In this document: in pieces, positions 43,901 to 53,076 of the stretch
How positions within the stretch are numbered: the first letter of the stretch is position 1
Layout of the letters: every line of letters starts with the position of its first letter
NCBI GenBank assembly: GCA_029548365.1
Contig: JAKPNN010000003.1
Coordinates: 62,001-126,000 of the forward strand
Reading direction: 5' to 3'
Source: Chloroflexota bacterium
Lineage (GTDB): Bacteria; Chloroflexota; Anaerolineae; Anaerolineales; Anaerolineaceae
DNA length: 64,000 nt
Notes under the pieces: generated by a model
Told to the model about the DNA's origin: nothing
Seen by the model: only the letters and a program-made list of their open reading frames with translations
Database searches by the model: none
Made by a program: the position numbers and the translations under genes

Positions 43901-46884
43901 GGGTTACCGGTCTCTTTCGCATCCCAATGAATCGACTCAAAGATCGCTTCCAGGTCGATTTGACTCACAGGTTCCTGATTCCAATCCACGGTAAATATTG
44001 AAAATTCAAACAAAGAACCGGCATTGCCAAAATAGGATCCAGGCTTCACACCAATGTAAAAAGTATCAGGGTGAACCAAGAGCGAATCTGTCATGCTGAC
44101 CGGAAAACCGCTTTCATCCATCACCGTCACTTCCAGGCTGTATTTTTTCAAACCGCCCGCCATCCCTTCCGCTGGGATGTAATCAGCCGCAGTGAAGGGC
44201 AATGTCGACTGACCAGCTCCGTCGGTAACCCCTTCGCCATAGAGCACAATCTCACCCCAGGGAGAATATCCCGGATAATAAGGCCTGTTCCAAAATTCTG
44301 GGAGTGGACCCACCTGGTAACCAGGCAGGGAAAAATTGTCATCCTTAATATAAAGGCTCCACGAAAAGTTCGTATCTGCCGCAGGCAAGCCAAAGAAGTA
44401 ATCCGCCCAGGTGTGGGCAATAATCTTCTCACCAGCCAGAAGCGCTTCATCGGTAAACACTACCGAAAGATCAATTTCAGGTTTTCGGTAGGCTGCGACA
44501 TCCAAATACAGCGTTTTGATCAACGTTTCATCAACCGAAACCTCGATCCAATAGTATCCTGTCGGTATATCCTCCGAGAGATCAACCGAACCCGCAGCGG
44601 TGCCAAAACGACTTAACGGCAGGTCTTCGGTATAGATCGTTGCCGATCTTCCCGATATGCCAGGGTCTCCTTGAAGGGTAACCGTAACAGAATCAAAGGC
44701 AGGAAATGCCAGCAGACCATCATCCCTAGAAAAAACCATCGTCTTGAAGTGAATTGTGTCTCCAGGGCGGTAAACAGGTCGGTCAGTGTAAATGTAAGCG
44801 TCTAAAAGGTTTGGCAAAAAATCATATCGGATGCCCTGTTCATAAAGCTGGAACATCTCCTGCCACGTGGAAATTGAAAAACCAAAATCCGCCTCCCCCG
44901 GTGTGCCAGCCAGTGCAAAATAAGTGTCATAGGGTTCTTCTACACGAGGAAAATCACCGATAAATTCGCCTTCTGAATTAAATTTGTCTCTGGCAAGGAG
45001 ATCTCCCTCAGCGTTATACACCACAACCGGCGCATCGCTCAGCGGAGTGAAGTCATCCAGGCGTGTCGCCCAAATAAAGGCTTGTTCTGGAGATATTTTC
45101 ATCACCAGGTTGTTTTCACTTACGATTAAAAAATATTTCTGGTAATGCTCATTTCCTTCTGCGGGGATATCCGGCGTTTGCAAGCCCAGGTAGTAAATGC
45201 CCGAAGTCAGCGGATCACCCTGATAGGAGAGCGGCAGGGTAATGACCTCGCGCTGGTTGCTTGAAAGCGCCAACTGATGCGTCGTCACCTCTCTGACCTC
45301 AGGTAAAAAGATTTCCCGGTAACGATAATTATCCGGATTCAGCAATGTGATTAAATCTTCCACGCTAATTGGTGCAATCTCAAAGGATAAAGAATTGATA
45401 TTGGTCGCCTGTAAAATTAACTCTGGTGTAGATGCAGGGATAAACACCAGGTTGTCAGTGAGATAACCGCTGGCCATGTTCAGCGAGGGTGATGCAGGCG
45501 GTGTGGTAAAGGTGGTTTCGAATGCTTCTGCCAGTTCTCCACCCCAAATATCCTTTAATTCTGATTTCAATCTCAATGTATACGTAGTTTCATAGCGAAA
45601 ATAACCATAAATCAGCAGTGTTCCTTCTCCTGAAGCCGCAAAGAAACCTACCCCACCAACCTCAGGAGTGAGCTGGATATTTTCATCCAATGCCTCATCA
45701 TCCAGGGGGGCTGAAAATTCAATCTCGTATGCACCAAAGCCGGCATAATACGATTCAAACTCCGGAGCAACACTTGTATTGACACCAAAGTCTGGAAACG
45801 TGTGCCGGGACGTATTGATCTCCACCAGGAGAGGCAATCCACCAGCAGATTGTGCTTCTGACTTCAAGCGTATGATATACGTTGTATCCCTGTCAAGCAG
45901 ACTGTCAGGGGTAAATACCAGGTGACGGTCATTCGACTCCCACTCAAACTTTCCCGCAACCTTTGCACCGCGTGCATCCGTCAGGCTGAAATTTTCTTCC
46001 ACGCTTTGGATATTCATGCGCATGTTAAAGAAAATTTCCACCGGTCCATCCAGGCTGAGAAGTTCACCAGGCATGGGTAAAACCTTTTCAATCTCGGGCT
46101 GTTTGGTCGAAAAGTGATACTCCAGCGCCTGATTTGACGACATTGTGGCCCCAGAAGTCGCTGCCAGGCTTCCATTCAATTCAATCTTGTAGGTTGTACC
46201 GCCACTCATACCAGGCTCAGGCGTGAATACATAAGTGCTGGTGTTCAACCAGGCGCCTTTGCCAGGCACCTCTGGCGAGAGTGAGAAGCCCGGCTCAGCA
46301 CTGGATTCCTCTCCTAAATGAACCACCGGCTGATTGAAAGCAACAAAAATAACGCTCTCCGGGTCGACATCCTGAGTGCCGTTCACTGGCATCACCTGTA
46401 TCGTTTGAAGATGATCAGCTACCTGAAAATTTAATTCAACCGGGTCGGGCAAATTCTTTTGATTTGCAGCCTGGGCGGTGGTGTCAATAGCCAATTTTAG
46501 ACGACTGCCAGCCTCCAATTTTTGATCGGGGAAAAATGTCAACATGCGAGAATCTTCCCACTCAAAACGTCCGCTGATACGCGGTTCGAAATGGAGCGCT
46601 GCTTCGACAGCGCTGTAATCCATCGCCTGGTTAAAATAAAGCGTAATTGACTCATTTAAGCCAATCACGCTGGAAGGAAATGGCCTGACCTCAACCAGTG
46701 CAGGCGGTAAATCGGGGCGCGGTTCGCGGGTGGGTGTTGGGGTAAATTGCACCTCCTGCTCTTCCATGACTTGTGTGGCAACCTCAGGTTGTGACTGCCA
46801 GGGCAAACGGCATCCCGATACCAGGCTGAAAATGATAATGACTACAAAAATAATCTGAATCCGACGATAGATTTTCTGTGGCAT
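40909..46884 (-). CDS. Alpha-2-macroglobulin-like lipoprotein lacking the thioester motif
   Basis: 1,991-aa surface lipoprotein (signal peptide, lipobox Leu-Val-Ser-Gly-Cys). Several Ig-like MG domains (about 50-480) lead to the MG1/bait-region type segment (Tyr-Ile-Tyr-Thr-Asp-Arg-Pro-Val-Tyr-Arg-Pro-Gly) and the alpha-2-macroglobulin core (Phe-Pro-Asp-Thr-Ala-Phe-Trp, Pro-Asp-Ser-Leu-Thr-Thr-Trp). A thioester-domain-like helical toroid follows. At about residue 1485, where bacterial homologs have Tyr-Pro-Tyr-Gly-Cys-X-Glu-Gln, this protein has Gly-Ser-Tyr-Asp-Asp-Thr-Val-Ser. The family traps proteases. Without the thioester it would act by non-covalent trapping only. The start at 46884 is preferred over 46932 because GGGGAGG lies six bases upstream. 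Confidence 0.88.
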   Translation of the reverse strand: MPQKIYRRIQIIFVVIIIFSLVSGCRLPWQSQPEVATQVMEEQEVQFTPTPTREPRPDLPPALVEVRPFPSSVIGLNESITLYFNQAMDYSAVEAALHFEPRISGRFEWEDSRMLTFFPDQKLEAGSRLKLAIDTTAQAANQKNLPDPVELNFQVADHLQTIQVMPVNGTQDVDPESVIFVAFNQPVVHLGEESSAEPGFSLSPEVPGKGAWLNTSTYVFTPEPGMSGGTTYKIELNGSLAATSGATMSSNQALEYHFSTKQPEIEKVLPMPGELLSLDGPVEIFFNMRMNIQSVEENFSLTDARGAKVAGKFEWESNDRHLVFTPDSLLDRDTTYIIRLKSEAQSAGGLPLLVEINTSRHTFPDFGVNTSVAPEFESYYAGFGAYEIEFSAPLDDEALDENIQLTPEVGGVGFFAASGEGTLLIYGYFRYETTYTLRLKSELKDIWGGELAEAFETTFTTPPASPSLNMASGYLTDNLVFIPASTPELILQATNINSLSFEIAPISVEDLITLLNPDNYRYREIFLPEVREVTTHQLALSSNQREVITLPLSYQGDPLTSGIYYLGLQTPDIPAEGNEHYQKYFLIVSENNLVMKISPEQAFIWATRLDDFTPLSDAPVVVYNAEGDLLARDKFNSEGEFIGDFPRVEEPYDTYFALAGTPGEADFGFSISTWQEMFQLYEQGIRYDFLPNLLDAYIYTDRPVYRPGDTIHFKTMVFSRDDGLLAFPAFDSVTVTLQGDPGISGRSATIYTEDLPLSRFGTAAGSVDLSEDIPTGYYWIEVSVDETLIKTLYLDVAAYRKPEIDLSVVFTDEALLAGEKIIAHTWADYFFGLPAADTNFSWSLYIKDDNFSLPGYQVGPLPEFWNRPYYPGYSPWGEIVLYGEGVTDGAGQSTLPFTAADYIPAEGMAGGLKKYSLEVTVMDESGFPVSMTDSLLVHPDTFYIGVKPGSYFGNAGSLFEFSIFTVDWNQEPVSQIDLEAIFESIHWDAKETGNPEKPFEYVEVTRLIGGASPVSNREGKAQIGFTPPDPGTYRLTLRADQALTQVLVWVGGESGAIWPVQTYNQIELIPDLDEYQPGQVAQVFIPNPFTKGAKALVTVERGSVLSSQIFDISGSGITVSVPITEESIPNLYVSAILLGRDAADRPGYRQGMILLPVSRASRTLNMELQVEPQLTEPGENVSLKLKITDHAGNPIQGEFSVSVVDKALLALVPPNTPPIIDAIYQDTPLSVQTSLSLYTYVKQLSVVPLDLGGLGGGSDGLVETGIREDFPDTAFWQANVITGVDGTAQLVIPLPDSLTTWVVEARGLSDTFLVGQVEVEVKTQKPLMIRPVTPRFLVDGDQVELAAIVHNNTDEALQVDVTLAAEGFNLTDANSLQRVTIEPGRSQRVAWWGTAQSVDSVALVFQAVGGVYSDASAPIWGDLPVKRYMMPHTFSTAGQLIEASERLELVSLPITSDPSSGELVLTINPSLLASLVEGLEALEEGSYDDTVSVLSRLLANLNAYLVLQNLDLTTGTLTASLEQVTSAGINHLLSIQNFDGGWSWWGTANIEDQKSSPLITAYVLLGLEMANQAGLEINEISVTRARDYLVFELRQPDDVESAWMLDELTFLVYALRNHDLNLAPTIDGLYALRTELSPWALGLLALTIREQGGMLTRSNTLIADIEGRAIRSATGVHWESERAYWMLPGTPVFNTAAVIYTLAQLDPASTSLSPGLVYLMSHRNAQGLWSSSFESAWVLMAVTRAIEGTGDYLADYTFQAELNESAFVENQEAGSESIDTVIATAPISSLYADAPNTLLIQKGEGAGTLYFRVDLNTYQPAADALAINSGINLQRDYYLAVEGCPGAEDCVPIDSVSLSTDNPAQFITVVLTVNLPNGMYNLMVEDFIPAGTEIINPRFSTSPTILESSGGLFDPRTPFANGWGWWYFDQPQIYDDHLLWTAEYVPAGTYSLVYNLLPYQRGTYQVLPAHSWQMFYPEVQGTTAGNLFVIE

Positions 46885-47046
46885 ATTTCGCCTCCCCACA
46901 AATCGCTCCTTGCTCTTTCCCGGAATTTTCATTCCGGCGAATTAAATGAATCCAACCATCCGATAAGACGGCGACAAAATACATTCTCAATCACAATTAT
47001 ATTGCAAAATGGATCGATTTTTATGATTGAGTAGGAAAAAGGTCGC

Positions 47047-47706
47047 TCAATCCCAGTTCAGAACGTGCAGTACCTCAGTAAAAGGGATAGTAAAATCCTG
47101 GATCACTGCATCAGCCTGATCCAATTCTTCTGGGGGGTGGGTTGTTGCCACCGCCACACAAGACATCCCTGCTTCAAGGGCTCCCTGAACGCCAGCAATT
47201 GCATCCTCAATCACCAGGCAATCCTGTGGAAAAACCCCCAGCACATCCGCAGCACGCAGAAAGACATCTGGACGTGGTTTGGCAGGCAAATCGGTACCAG
47301 AAATTGTTGCATCAAAACAGCCGTCCAGGTTCATGATTGCCAGCATGGTATTGATATTTTCATGCGGCGCCGAAGAAGCGATCGCCTGGCGGTAATTCAA
47401 CTCGCGGGCGTCTTTCAGCCAGGTCATCACACCGGGAACAAGCGTGATCCAATTTGCAGCAATTTGTCGGAATAAACTTTCTTTTTCTTCAACAATGTTC
47501 ATCATCAAGTTATCATCTGGGAAAAAACCGAGCAAAGCCGGTAGCAGGCTGGTGTTATTCCGCCCGAAATTTTCGGCATACACTCGCCGATTAAACTCAA
47601 AACCATACCTGTTCAGAACACTTTCCCATGTATATGCATGACAGGCATTTGTATCAACGATGGTTCCATCCAGGTCCCATAAAATGGCGCGGTCTATTGT
47701 GCTCAT
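47047..47706 (-). CDS. HAD-superfamily phosphatase, beta-phosphoglucomutase-like
   Basis: 219-aa HAD-IA hydrolase. Motif I Asp-Leu-Asp-Gly-Thr-Ile-Val-Asp lies near residue 11, motif II Ala-Ser-Ser-Ala-Pro near 112, the Lys of motif III in Lys-Pro-Arg-Pro-Asp-Val-Phe, and motif IV Val-Ile-Glu-Asp-Ala-Ile-Ala-Gly. The pattern Gly-Thr-Asp-Leu-Pro-Ala-Lys-Pro is close to beta-phosphoglucomutase and sugar phosphatases. Substrate not assigned. Divergent from the next gene. Confidence 0.87.
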   Translation of the reverse strand: MSTIDRAILWDLDGTIVDTNACHAYTWESVLNRYGFEFNRRVYAENFGRNNTSLLPALLGFFPDDNLMMNIVEEKESLFRQIAANWITLVPGVMTWLKDARELNYRQAIASSAPHENINTMLAIMNLDGCFDATISGTDLPAKPRPDVFLRAADVLGVFPQDCLVIEDAIAGVQGALEAGMSCVAVATTHPPEELDQADAVIQDFTIPFTEVLHVLNWD

Positions 47707-47858
47707 GGTGAAACTCCCAGTAATTTATAGCTTGATTATACTCCTTGTGGAGTTTACCTCCAGTTTCAAACCAACGGTGTTAGCCGGCAGGACAAGATCG
47801 GTACACATTATTCCCTTTATGGTATACTTTTCAAAATTCAAATTGAAAGAAGTATCCG

Positions 47859-48785
47859 ATGAAAGAAGCGCTCAGTATCAGTATTGGTTCGTCTATACGC
47901 AATAAAACCGTGATTGTCAACCTCCTGGGAGAAGAAGTGCGTATCAGTCGCATCGCAACTGACGGTAACATGATCGCCGCCCGCGAGAAATTTCGCGAAT
48001 TAGACGGTCAAGTCGATGCCTTTGGCGTGGGTGGCACCGATTTAGGCCTTTTCTATGCTGACAGGTGGTATCCCCTCCATTCGGTACTCCCGATCATCCA
48101 GGATGTTAAAATAACTCCGGTGGCGGATGGATGCGGGTTGAAAAACACCCTAGAAATCCGTTGCGCCAGCATCTTAGAAGCCGAAATTGGCGGCTATCTC
48201 GACCAGATCGGACGCTCAGTCCTGGTGATGACCGGTGTGGATCGCTATGGTCTGTTACGCTCATTTGTCGATGCGGGCTACCAGTACACGCTTGGCGACG
48301 TGCTCTTTTCACTGGGTTTACCCTTTCCTGTAAAGAGCGAACGCGCGCTCAAGCGCATCCTGGTCTCGTTGATCCCACTTATCGGACGTTTGCCTTTTGA
48401 GTGGGTCTACCCCACCGGTGATAAACAACATCAGCGTAAACCAAAATACACCTGGGTATTTCAACAATCCAGCGTGATTGCCGGTGACTGCAACTACATC
48501 ACCCGCTATATGCCAGACGATCTCGAAGGCAAGGTGATTGTCACCAATACCACCACCCCTGCAGATGTGGATTTATTCACTAAAGCAGGCGTGAAATACC
48601 TGATGACCACCACGCCTGTTTACGAAGGACGCTCGTTTGGCACCAATATGATGGAAGCAGCCCTGCTGGCTGTCAGCGGTTATAAACAAAAAGTCGATCT
48701 CTACCATCATCAACCGTATTTCAAGATGATCGAAGGTTTGGTCAATACAGCGGGATTACAACCGGAATTGCGGGCTTTAAATTGA
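47859..48785 (+). CDS. Quinate 5-dehydrogenase-like protein (function uncertain)
   Basis: 308-aa protein resembling a family usually annotated as quinate 5-dehydrogenase in Firmicutes and Chloroflexota: an N-terminal Ser-Ile-Gly-Ser-Ser, Asp-Gly-X-Met, and Phe-Gly-Val-Gly-Gly-Thr-Asp-Leu near residue 55. A middle helical part and a C-terminal Rossmann-like segment (Lys-Val-Ile-Val-Thr-Asn-Thr-Thr-Thr) follow. I see no classic dinucleotide Gly-X-Gly-X2-Gly signature, so the enzyme name should be treated as a label. It overlaps the nucleotidyltransferase gene by four bases and heads a three-gene set. Confidence 0.6.
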   Translation: MKEALSISIGSSIRNKTVIVNLLGEEVRISRIATDGNMIAAREKFRELDGQVDAFGVGGTDLGLFYADRWYPLHSVLPIIQDVKITPVADGCGLKNTLEIRCASILEAEIGGYLDQIGRSVLVMTGVDRYGLLRSFVDAGYQYTLGDVLFSLGLPFPVKSERALKRILVSLIPLIGRLPFEWVYPTGDKQHQRKPKYTWVFQQSSVIAGDCNYITRYMPDDLEGKVIVTNTTTPADVDLFTKAGVKYLMTTTPVYEGRSFGTNMMEAALLAVSGYKQKVDLYHHQPYFKMIEGLVNTAGLQPELRALN

Positions 48786-49564
48786 TCACGCTCGACGCCG
48801 TTATCCTGGCCGGGGGCACGCAGAGTATCGACGACCCGCTTTACCCTGAAAGCGTCCGTGGCTCGCGCAGTTTGATCGACATCCACGGCAAACCGATGGT
48901 TCAATGGGTCATCGATGCGCTGGATGAGGCCTCATCTGTGGCTGAGCTGTACGTGATCGGACTGCCTGCGGATTGCGGACTTCATGCAGTCAAACCCGTG
49001 CATTTCCTGGATGACCAGGGTGACATGGTGGATAATATCCGCCACGGCGTCTCCCAAACACACATAGATCACCCCCAGCGTTCAAAAACCCTGATTGCAT
49101 CAGCAGATATCCCTGCTGTTAAACCCCACATGGTTGATTGGTTGGCCAGCCAGGTGGCTGAAGACCCATCCCGAGTGTTATATTACAACGTTATCGCTCA
49201 GCAGGTCATGGAAGCAAGTTTTCCAAATTCCAGCCGCACCTATATTCCTTTTAAGGATGTATCGGTTTGTGGCGGCGATCTGAACGTCGTCGACAAAAAT
49301 ATTTTCGCATCCGAACGACCGATCTGGCAGAAGCTGACCGACGCCAGAAAGCGCCCCCTTAAACAGGCTGGTTTAATCGGATTTTCTACCTTGCTGCTGG
49401 TTGCCATGCGCCTGATCACCCTGGAGGGAGCCGTTAAACGGGTGACCAAACGACTCGACCTGGATGCCAGAGCTTTTCTCAATCCTTATGCTGAAATTGG
49501 CATGGACGCTGATAAACCCCACCAACTGGCTATTTTGCGAGACTATTTGCAGGAGAGTCTGTGA
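48782..49564 (+). CDS. MobA-like nucleotidyltransferase domain protein
   Basis: 260-aa protein with an N-terminal NTP-transferase fold: Ala-Val-Ile-Leu-Ala-Gly-Gly near residue 6, the Lys-Pro-Met segment (Ile-His-Gly-Lys-Pro-Met-Val) near 38, and a Ser-Ala-Asp-Ile-Pro metal-binding aspartate near 106. The usual Gly-X-Gly-X2-Arg of MobA is changed to Gly-Gly-Thr-Gln-Ser. It would couple a sugar phosphate or similar alcohol phosphate to a nucleotide; substrate unknown. The start is TTG, overlapping the stop of the upstream gene. Its end overlaps the PAP2 gene. Confidence 0.75.
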   Translation: MITLDAVILAGGTQSIDDPLYPESVRGSRSLIDIHGKPMVQWVIDALDEASSVAELYVIGLPADCGLHAVKPVHFLDDQGDMVDNIRHGVSQTHIDHPQRSKTLIASADIPAVKPHMVDWLASQVAEDPSRVLYYNVIAQQVMEASFPNSSRTYIPFKDVSVCGGDLNVVDKNIFASERPIWQKLTDARKRPLKQAGLIGFSTLLLVAMRLITLEGAVKRVTKRLDLDARAFLNPYAEIGMDADKPHQLAILRDYLQESL

Positions 49565-50112
49565 AACATTGGAAGCGCCAGCTACTAAAGCTTGATTCAA
49601 AAATTTCAAAATCTTTACACATAAATGAGCAACAAAAATTCCTTGTTCTTGTTTTAAAAATTTTTGCTCATTCCGGGGATTCCTGGCTGTGGCTGGCAGC
49701 TCTGGCGATTGCCTGGTTTTTTAGCGCGGATGAGTGGCGTCAGCGGCTGTTCTTCATAGCTTTTGGTCTGGTGATTATGGCTGCAGTCGTCATCCTGCTC
49801 AAATTCACCATTCGCCGACCCCGCCCGGAAGGCGAATGGGGGCAAATTTATCGCATTACTGATCCGCATTCCTTTCCCAGCGGACATGCAGCACGCTCAG
49901 CGACGTTGGCGGTGCTGGCGCTTGCCTTCGGACCGCCATGGTTTGCTATTCTGGTGGTGATATGGGCGCCCTGGGTTGGCGTGTCGCGTGTTGCCCTGGG
50001 GGTGCACTATTTTTTAGATGTGATCGCAGGTTGGGTGATTGGCGTGATCATGGGCATCATTGCCATTGCCCTGCAACCCCTGGCGATGCAGATTTTTCAA
50101 TTCTTACCCTGA
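49561..50112 (+). CDS. PAP2-family membrane phosphatase
   Basis: 183-aa protein with about four transmembrane helices and the three phosphatase motifs: Lys-Phe-Thr-Ile-Arg-Arg-Pro-Arg-Pro, Pro-Ser-Gly-His-Ala, and Ser-Arg-Val-Ala-Leu-Gly-Val-His-Tyr-Phe-Leu-Asp. It would dephosphorylate a lipid phosphate or undecaprenyl pyrophosphate at the outer face of the membrane. GTG start, overlapping the upstream gene by four bases. The order oxidoreductase-like, nucleotidyltransferase, lipid phosphatase suggests a small envelope-lipid or phospho-head-group pathway, but this is a guess. Confidence 0.9.
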   Translation: MKHWKRQLLKLDSKISKSLHINEQQKFLVLVLKIFAHSGDSWLWLAALAIAWFFSADEWRQRLFFIAFGLVIMAAVVILLKFTIRRPRPEGEWGQIYRITDPHSFPSGHAARSATLAVLALAFGPPWFAILVVIWAPWVGVSRVALGVHYFLDVIAGWVIGVIMGIIAIALQPLAMQIFQFLP

Positions 50113-50120
50113 TCCCGTAT

Positions 50121-51767
50121 TTATTCCAGGGTTTTTAACATATAGTTTTCCCCCAGTGCATAACCCCTTTCGGCGTAATAGGCACGGGTGCCAACCGCAG
50201 CGATGACCGCCACTTTTTGGTACCCTGCTTTGCGGGCAATCTCCTCAGCGTGCTGAATCAGGCGCGTCCCCAAACCGCTGTGCTGGGCAATTCCATCCCG
50301 TTCATCGCCCAGCGCCAGGGACTGACCGTACACATGCACTTCGCGAATGATGGCAGCGCCATCCAAATCGACCATGTCCGTGAGGTGGGTATCATCTGGC
50401 AGGGATAATCGCAGAAAACCCGCCAGGTGATCATCCGCAGTATCAAAGGAGAGGAAATGCTCTTCCGCATGGGCAGGGCGATAGACCAGGTCGTTCAGGA
50501 TCACAGTGTCTACGACCACCTGCTTTTTACGAATTTCTCGGCAGCGGATACATTCGCACCGGGTACCACGCCGCGCCACCTCCCGCTGGATATCCTGACG
50601 CAGGCTGGTGTTTTTATTCCCGGCGACGACATAGGTAGAGGGGATATCGCGAATAATCCGGTTGATGCGGCAATAACGGGGAACTGTGATCTTTAATCTC
50701 GCGATCAGGTCCAGCAGCGTCTCCTCAGAATAGGGTTGATACTTTCCTTCACGCCACAATTGGCAAAGCTGCGTTCCTTCCAGCAACTGGCAGGGATAAA
50801 TTTTAATTTCATCAGGGCAAAAGGCGCCATCGCCCCACAAGCGCGCAAAATCTTCCCGGTCGCTCTCCGGTGTCGCCCCAAACAAATTGGGCATCCAGTG
50901 CAGAACGATCTTAAAGCCGCCGGCGCGCAATAAGCTCGTTGCCTCCAGCGTGTCGCGGACCGTATGGCCGCGCTGATTAAGGTGCAGAATCCGGTCATCA
51001 AGGCTCTGGGCGCCCATTTGCACCTTGGTCACGCCCAGGCGTCGATACCAGGGCAGCGCTGCCCGGTTCACCAGGTCCGGTCGGGTTTCAATCACCAGGC
51101 CTACATTGCGATGCACTGCGTTAACATTGATTTCCTGAGCTTCTTCCAACGATTTTGAGCCCTGGTCTCCCCCCGGTTCATCGGCATTCATGGCGTCAAA
51201 ACAGCGCTGCACAAACCAGGCCTGGTAATCCCGGGGATAAGCACAAAAGCTGCCACCAAGGATCAGAAGTTCGATCTTATCCGTGGGATGCCCGACAGCC
51301 GCTAATGCTTTGATCCGGTTGCGGGTTTGCAGGTAGGGGTCGAATTTATTTTCAACCCCGCGCTTGGCGCCGGGCTCTTCACTTAAATAGCTTTTTGGCA
51401 ATTGATCTTCCTGCGGACAGAAAATACAATCTCCCGGGCAGGGATAAAAACCCGTCAGCACGGTAACCGTCGTCACCCCCGAGAGGGTGCGCGTCGGCTT
51501 CATGCGAATCTTTGCCAGCAAGGCATCGTCTTCAGGCCATGCGCCGCTTTCCACCATGCGGGTATAGACAGCCACCAGGGCATGTTTGGGCATAAAACCA
51601 CCACCGTCTGGTTTAGGAAATTCTCGCTGGGCTGCCTGCAGGTTCATCCCACCCTTGATCGCTTCCAATATTTGCAGAGCCAGGTCCAGTTCTTCCTGGC
51701 TGTAATCGCGCTTTTTTCGCCAAGTTTCCGCTTTCATCAGCATCAATTGTACCCAGTTACAGCTCAT
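50121..51767 (-). CDS. elp3: Elp3-type radical SAM tRNA carboxymethyluridine synthase
   Basis: 548-aa bacterial Elp3. The radical SAM domain (about 90-390) has the iron-sulfur motif Cys-Pro-Gly-Asp-Cys-Ile-Phe-Cys near residue 109. A zinc-binding segment (Cys-Glu-Cys-Ile-Arg-Cys-Arg-Glu-Ile) follows near 398, and the C-terminal GNAT acetyltransferase domain (about 405-545) has the Gln-His-Ser-Gly-Leu-Gly-Thr-Arg-Leu acetyl-CoA loop. It makes cm5U at wobble uridine 34 of tRNAs, as shown for archaeal and Dehalococcoides Elp3. Single-subunit in prokaryotes. A Trm9-like methyltransferase that could use its product lies 1.7 kb away. Confidence 0.93.
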   Translation of the reverse strand: MSCNWVQLMLMKAETWRKKRDYSQEELDLALQILEAIKGGMNLQAAQREFPKPDGGGFMPKHALVAVYTRMVESGAWPEDDALLAKIRMKPTRTLSGVTTVTVLTGFYPCPGDCIFCPQEDQLPKSYLSEEPGAKRGVENKFDPYLQTRNRIKALAAVGHPTDKIELLILGGSFCAYPRDYQAWFVQRCFDAMNADEPGGDQGSKSLEEAQEINVNAVHRNVGLVIETRPDLVNRAALPWYRRLGVTKVQMGAQSLDDRILHLNQRGHTVRDTLEATSLLRAGGFKIVLHWMPNLFGATPESDREDFARLWGDGAFCPDEIKIYPCQLLEGTQLCQLWREGKYQPYSEETLLDLIARLKITVPRYCRINRIIRDIPSTYVVAGNKNTSLRQDIQREVARRGTRCECIRCREIRKKQVVVDTVILNDLVYRPAHAEEHFLSFDTADDHLAGFLRLSLPDDTHLTDMVDLDGAAIIREVHVYGQSLALGDERDGIAQHSGLGTRLIQHAEEIARKAGYQKVAVIAAVGTRAYYAERGYALGENYMLKTLE

Positions 51768-51890
51768 AGCATTGCAGACCCACGGACTGAAGAAGGTTTA
51801 CAAAGATTTTACAAATTGCTGATTTTGATCTAACACAGGTCGGTGATCCTTTTAAAAAGAGGAAGTCGATAGAAAAAAAGGAGAAAGATT

Positions 51891-53006
51891 ATGAATGGAT
51901 CATTGCACATCGCACGGATTGCAGGAATTGATTTTAAAATCCATATCTCGTTCCCTTTAATCATCATCTGGTTTGGAGTTTCCGGTTACTTATCCGGGGG
52001 AGGAATGAGCGCAGCAATCACCAATGTACTGCTGATCCTGGCATTATTTCTGTTTGTCATCCTGCATGAGTTCGGACATGCCCTGACCGCAAAATTATTT
52101 GGCATCGCAACCAGGGATATCACCTTGCTGCCGTTTGGTGGCATTGCCCACCTGGAGCGTATGCCAGAAGATCCCAAGGAAGAGTTCTTGGTCTCGATTG
52201 CTGGACCAGCGGTCAATGCGGCCATTGCTGCAGGATTGTTCACCGGCCTGTTACTGTCTGGCTTTTTTAACCAACCCCTGGTCCTGACGGAATTGCTGAA
52301 CAATATCTGGATGCAAATGATGGTCGCCAATGCCAGCTTAGCCCTATTTAACCTGATCCCCGCCTTCCCCATGGACGGAGGTCGGGTGCTGCGCTCGATC
52401 CTTGCCCTGTTTATTGATGAGCTCAAAGCCACCCAAATCGCGGCTAATATTGGCAAGGCACTGGCTCTTGTAATGGGAATTGCCGGATTCTTCTTCAATC
52501 CATGGCTGATCCTCATCGCTGTATTCATTTGGTTTGGAGCCAGCACAGAAGCTCAGAGGGTTGAAACAAAAATTGGTTTGCGGGGTCTTGTTGTACGTGA
52601 CGCCCTGGTGACAAAATTCCACCAGGTCGAAGCCAATCAACCCCTCTCAGATGTAATTCAGTTAGCCATAGCAACCGATCAACGCTATATCCCGGTAGTC
52701 TCTAATGACAATTTCCTGGGCATCATTCGTCGATTTAACCTGATAAAAGCCATCGATCGTTTGGGGGGTCGAGCGCCAGCCTATGCAGCAATCGATGTTG
52801 ACCCGGAGGGGCTTGATCCAGAAACGCCACTCGAGGAAGTCCTGCCAAAATTTGCTACCCATCCGGTGCTCACCGTCCTTGACGGTCGCCAGCTGGTGGG
52901 TCTGCTGACGCCGGATTCCGTCCAACAGCTCTTGTTGCACAACCAGCATCTGGGAGATGGCAAAATCAAGCATCAATCAACAGGCGAAAGCACAGATGTT
53001 GTTTGA
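51891..53006 (+). CDS. Site-2 protease (M50B) with two CBS domains
   Basis: 371-aa membrane zinc protease. Transmembrane core (about 15-225) with His-Glu-Phe-Gly-His near residue 63 and the third ligand in Phe-Pro-Met-Asp-Gly-Gly-Arg near 160. A cytosolic C-terminal part (about 235-350) has two CBS domains that usually bind adenosine nucleotides, so the protease may sense energy charge. This resembles archaeal and cyanobacterial S2P-CBS proteins. AAAGGAGA precedes the ATG. Followed by a strong terminator. Confidence 0.92.
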   Translation: MNGSLHIARIAGIDFKIHISFPLIIIWFGVSGYLSGGGMSAAITNVLLILALFLFVILHEFGHALTAKLFGIATRDITLLPFGGIAHLERMPEDPKEEFLVSIAGPAVNAAIAAGLFTGLLLSGFFNQPLVLTELLNNIWMQMMVANASLALFNLIPAFPMDGGRVLRSILALFIDELKATQIAANIGKALALVMGIAGFFFNPWLILIAVFIWFGASTEAQRVETKIGLRGLVVRDALVTKFHQVEANQPLSDVIQLAIATDQRYIPVVSNDNFLGIIRRFNLIKAIDRLGGRAPAYAAIDVDPEGLDPETPLEEVLPKFATHPVLTVLDGRQLVGLLTPDSVQQLLLHNQHLGDGKIKHQSTGESTDVV

Positions 53007-53040
53007 TAGAGGAGACCCTTCGATCACTTATGCACCCTGA

Positions 53041-53076
53041 CACCTGCTTTCTCCAACAAGAAAGCAGGTGGTTTTA
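53041..53076 (+). terminator. Terminator of S2P-CBS protease gene
   Basis: Perfect stem CACCTGCTTTCT/AGAAAGCAGGTG with 6-nt loop, followed by GTTTTATG. The T-run is modest but the stem is strong. Confidence 0.85.
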
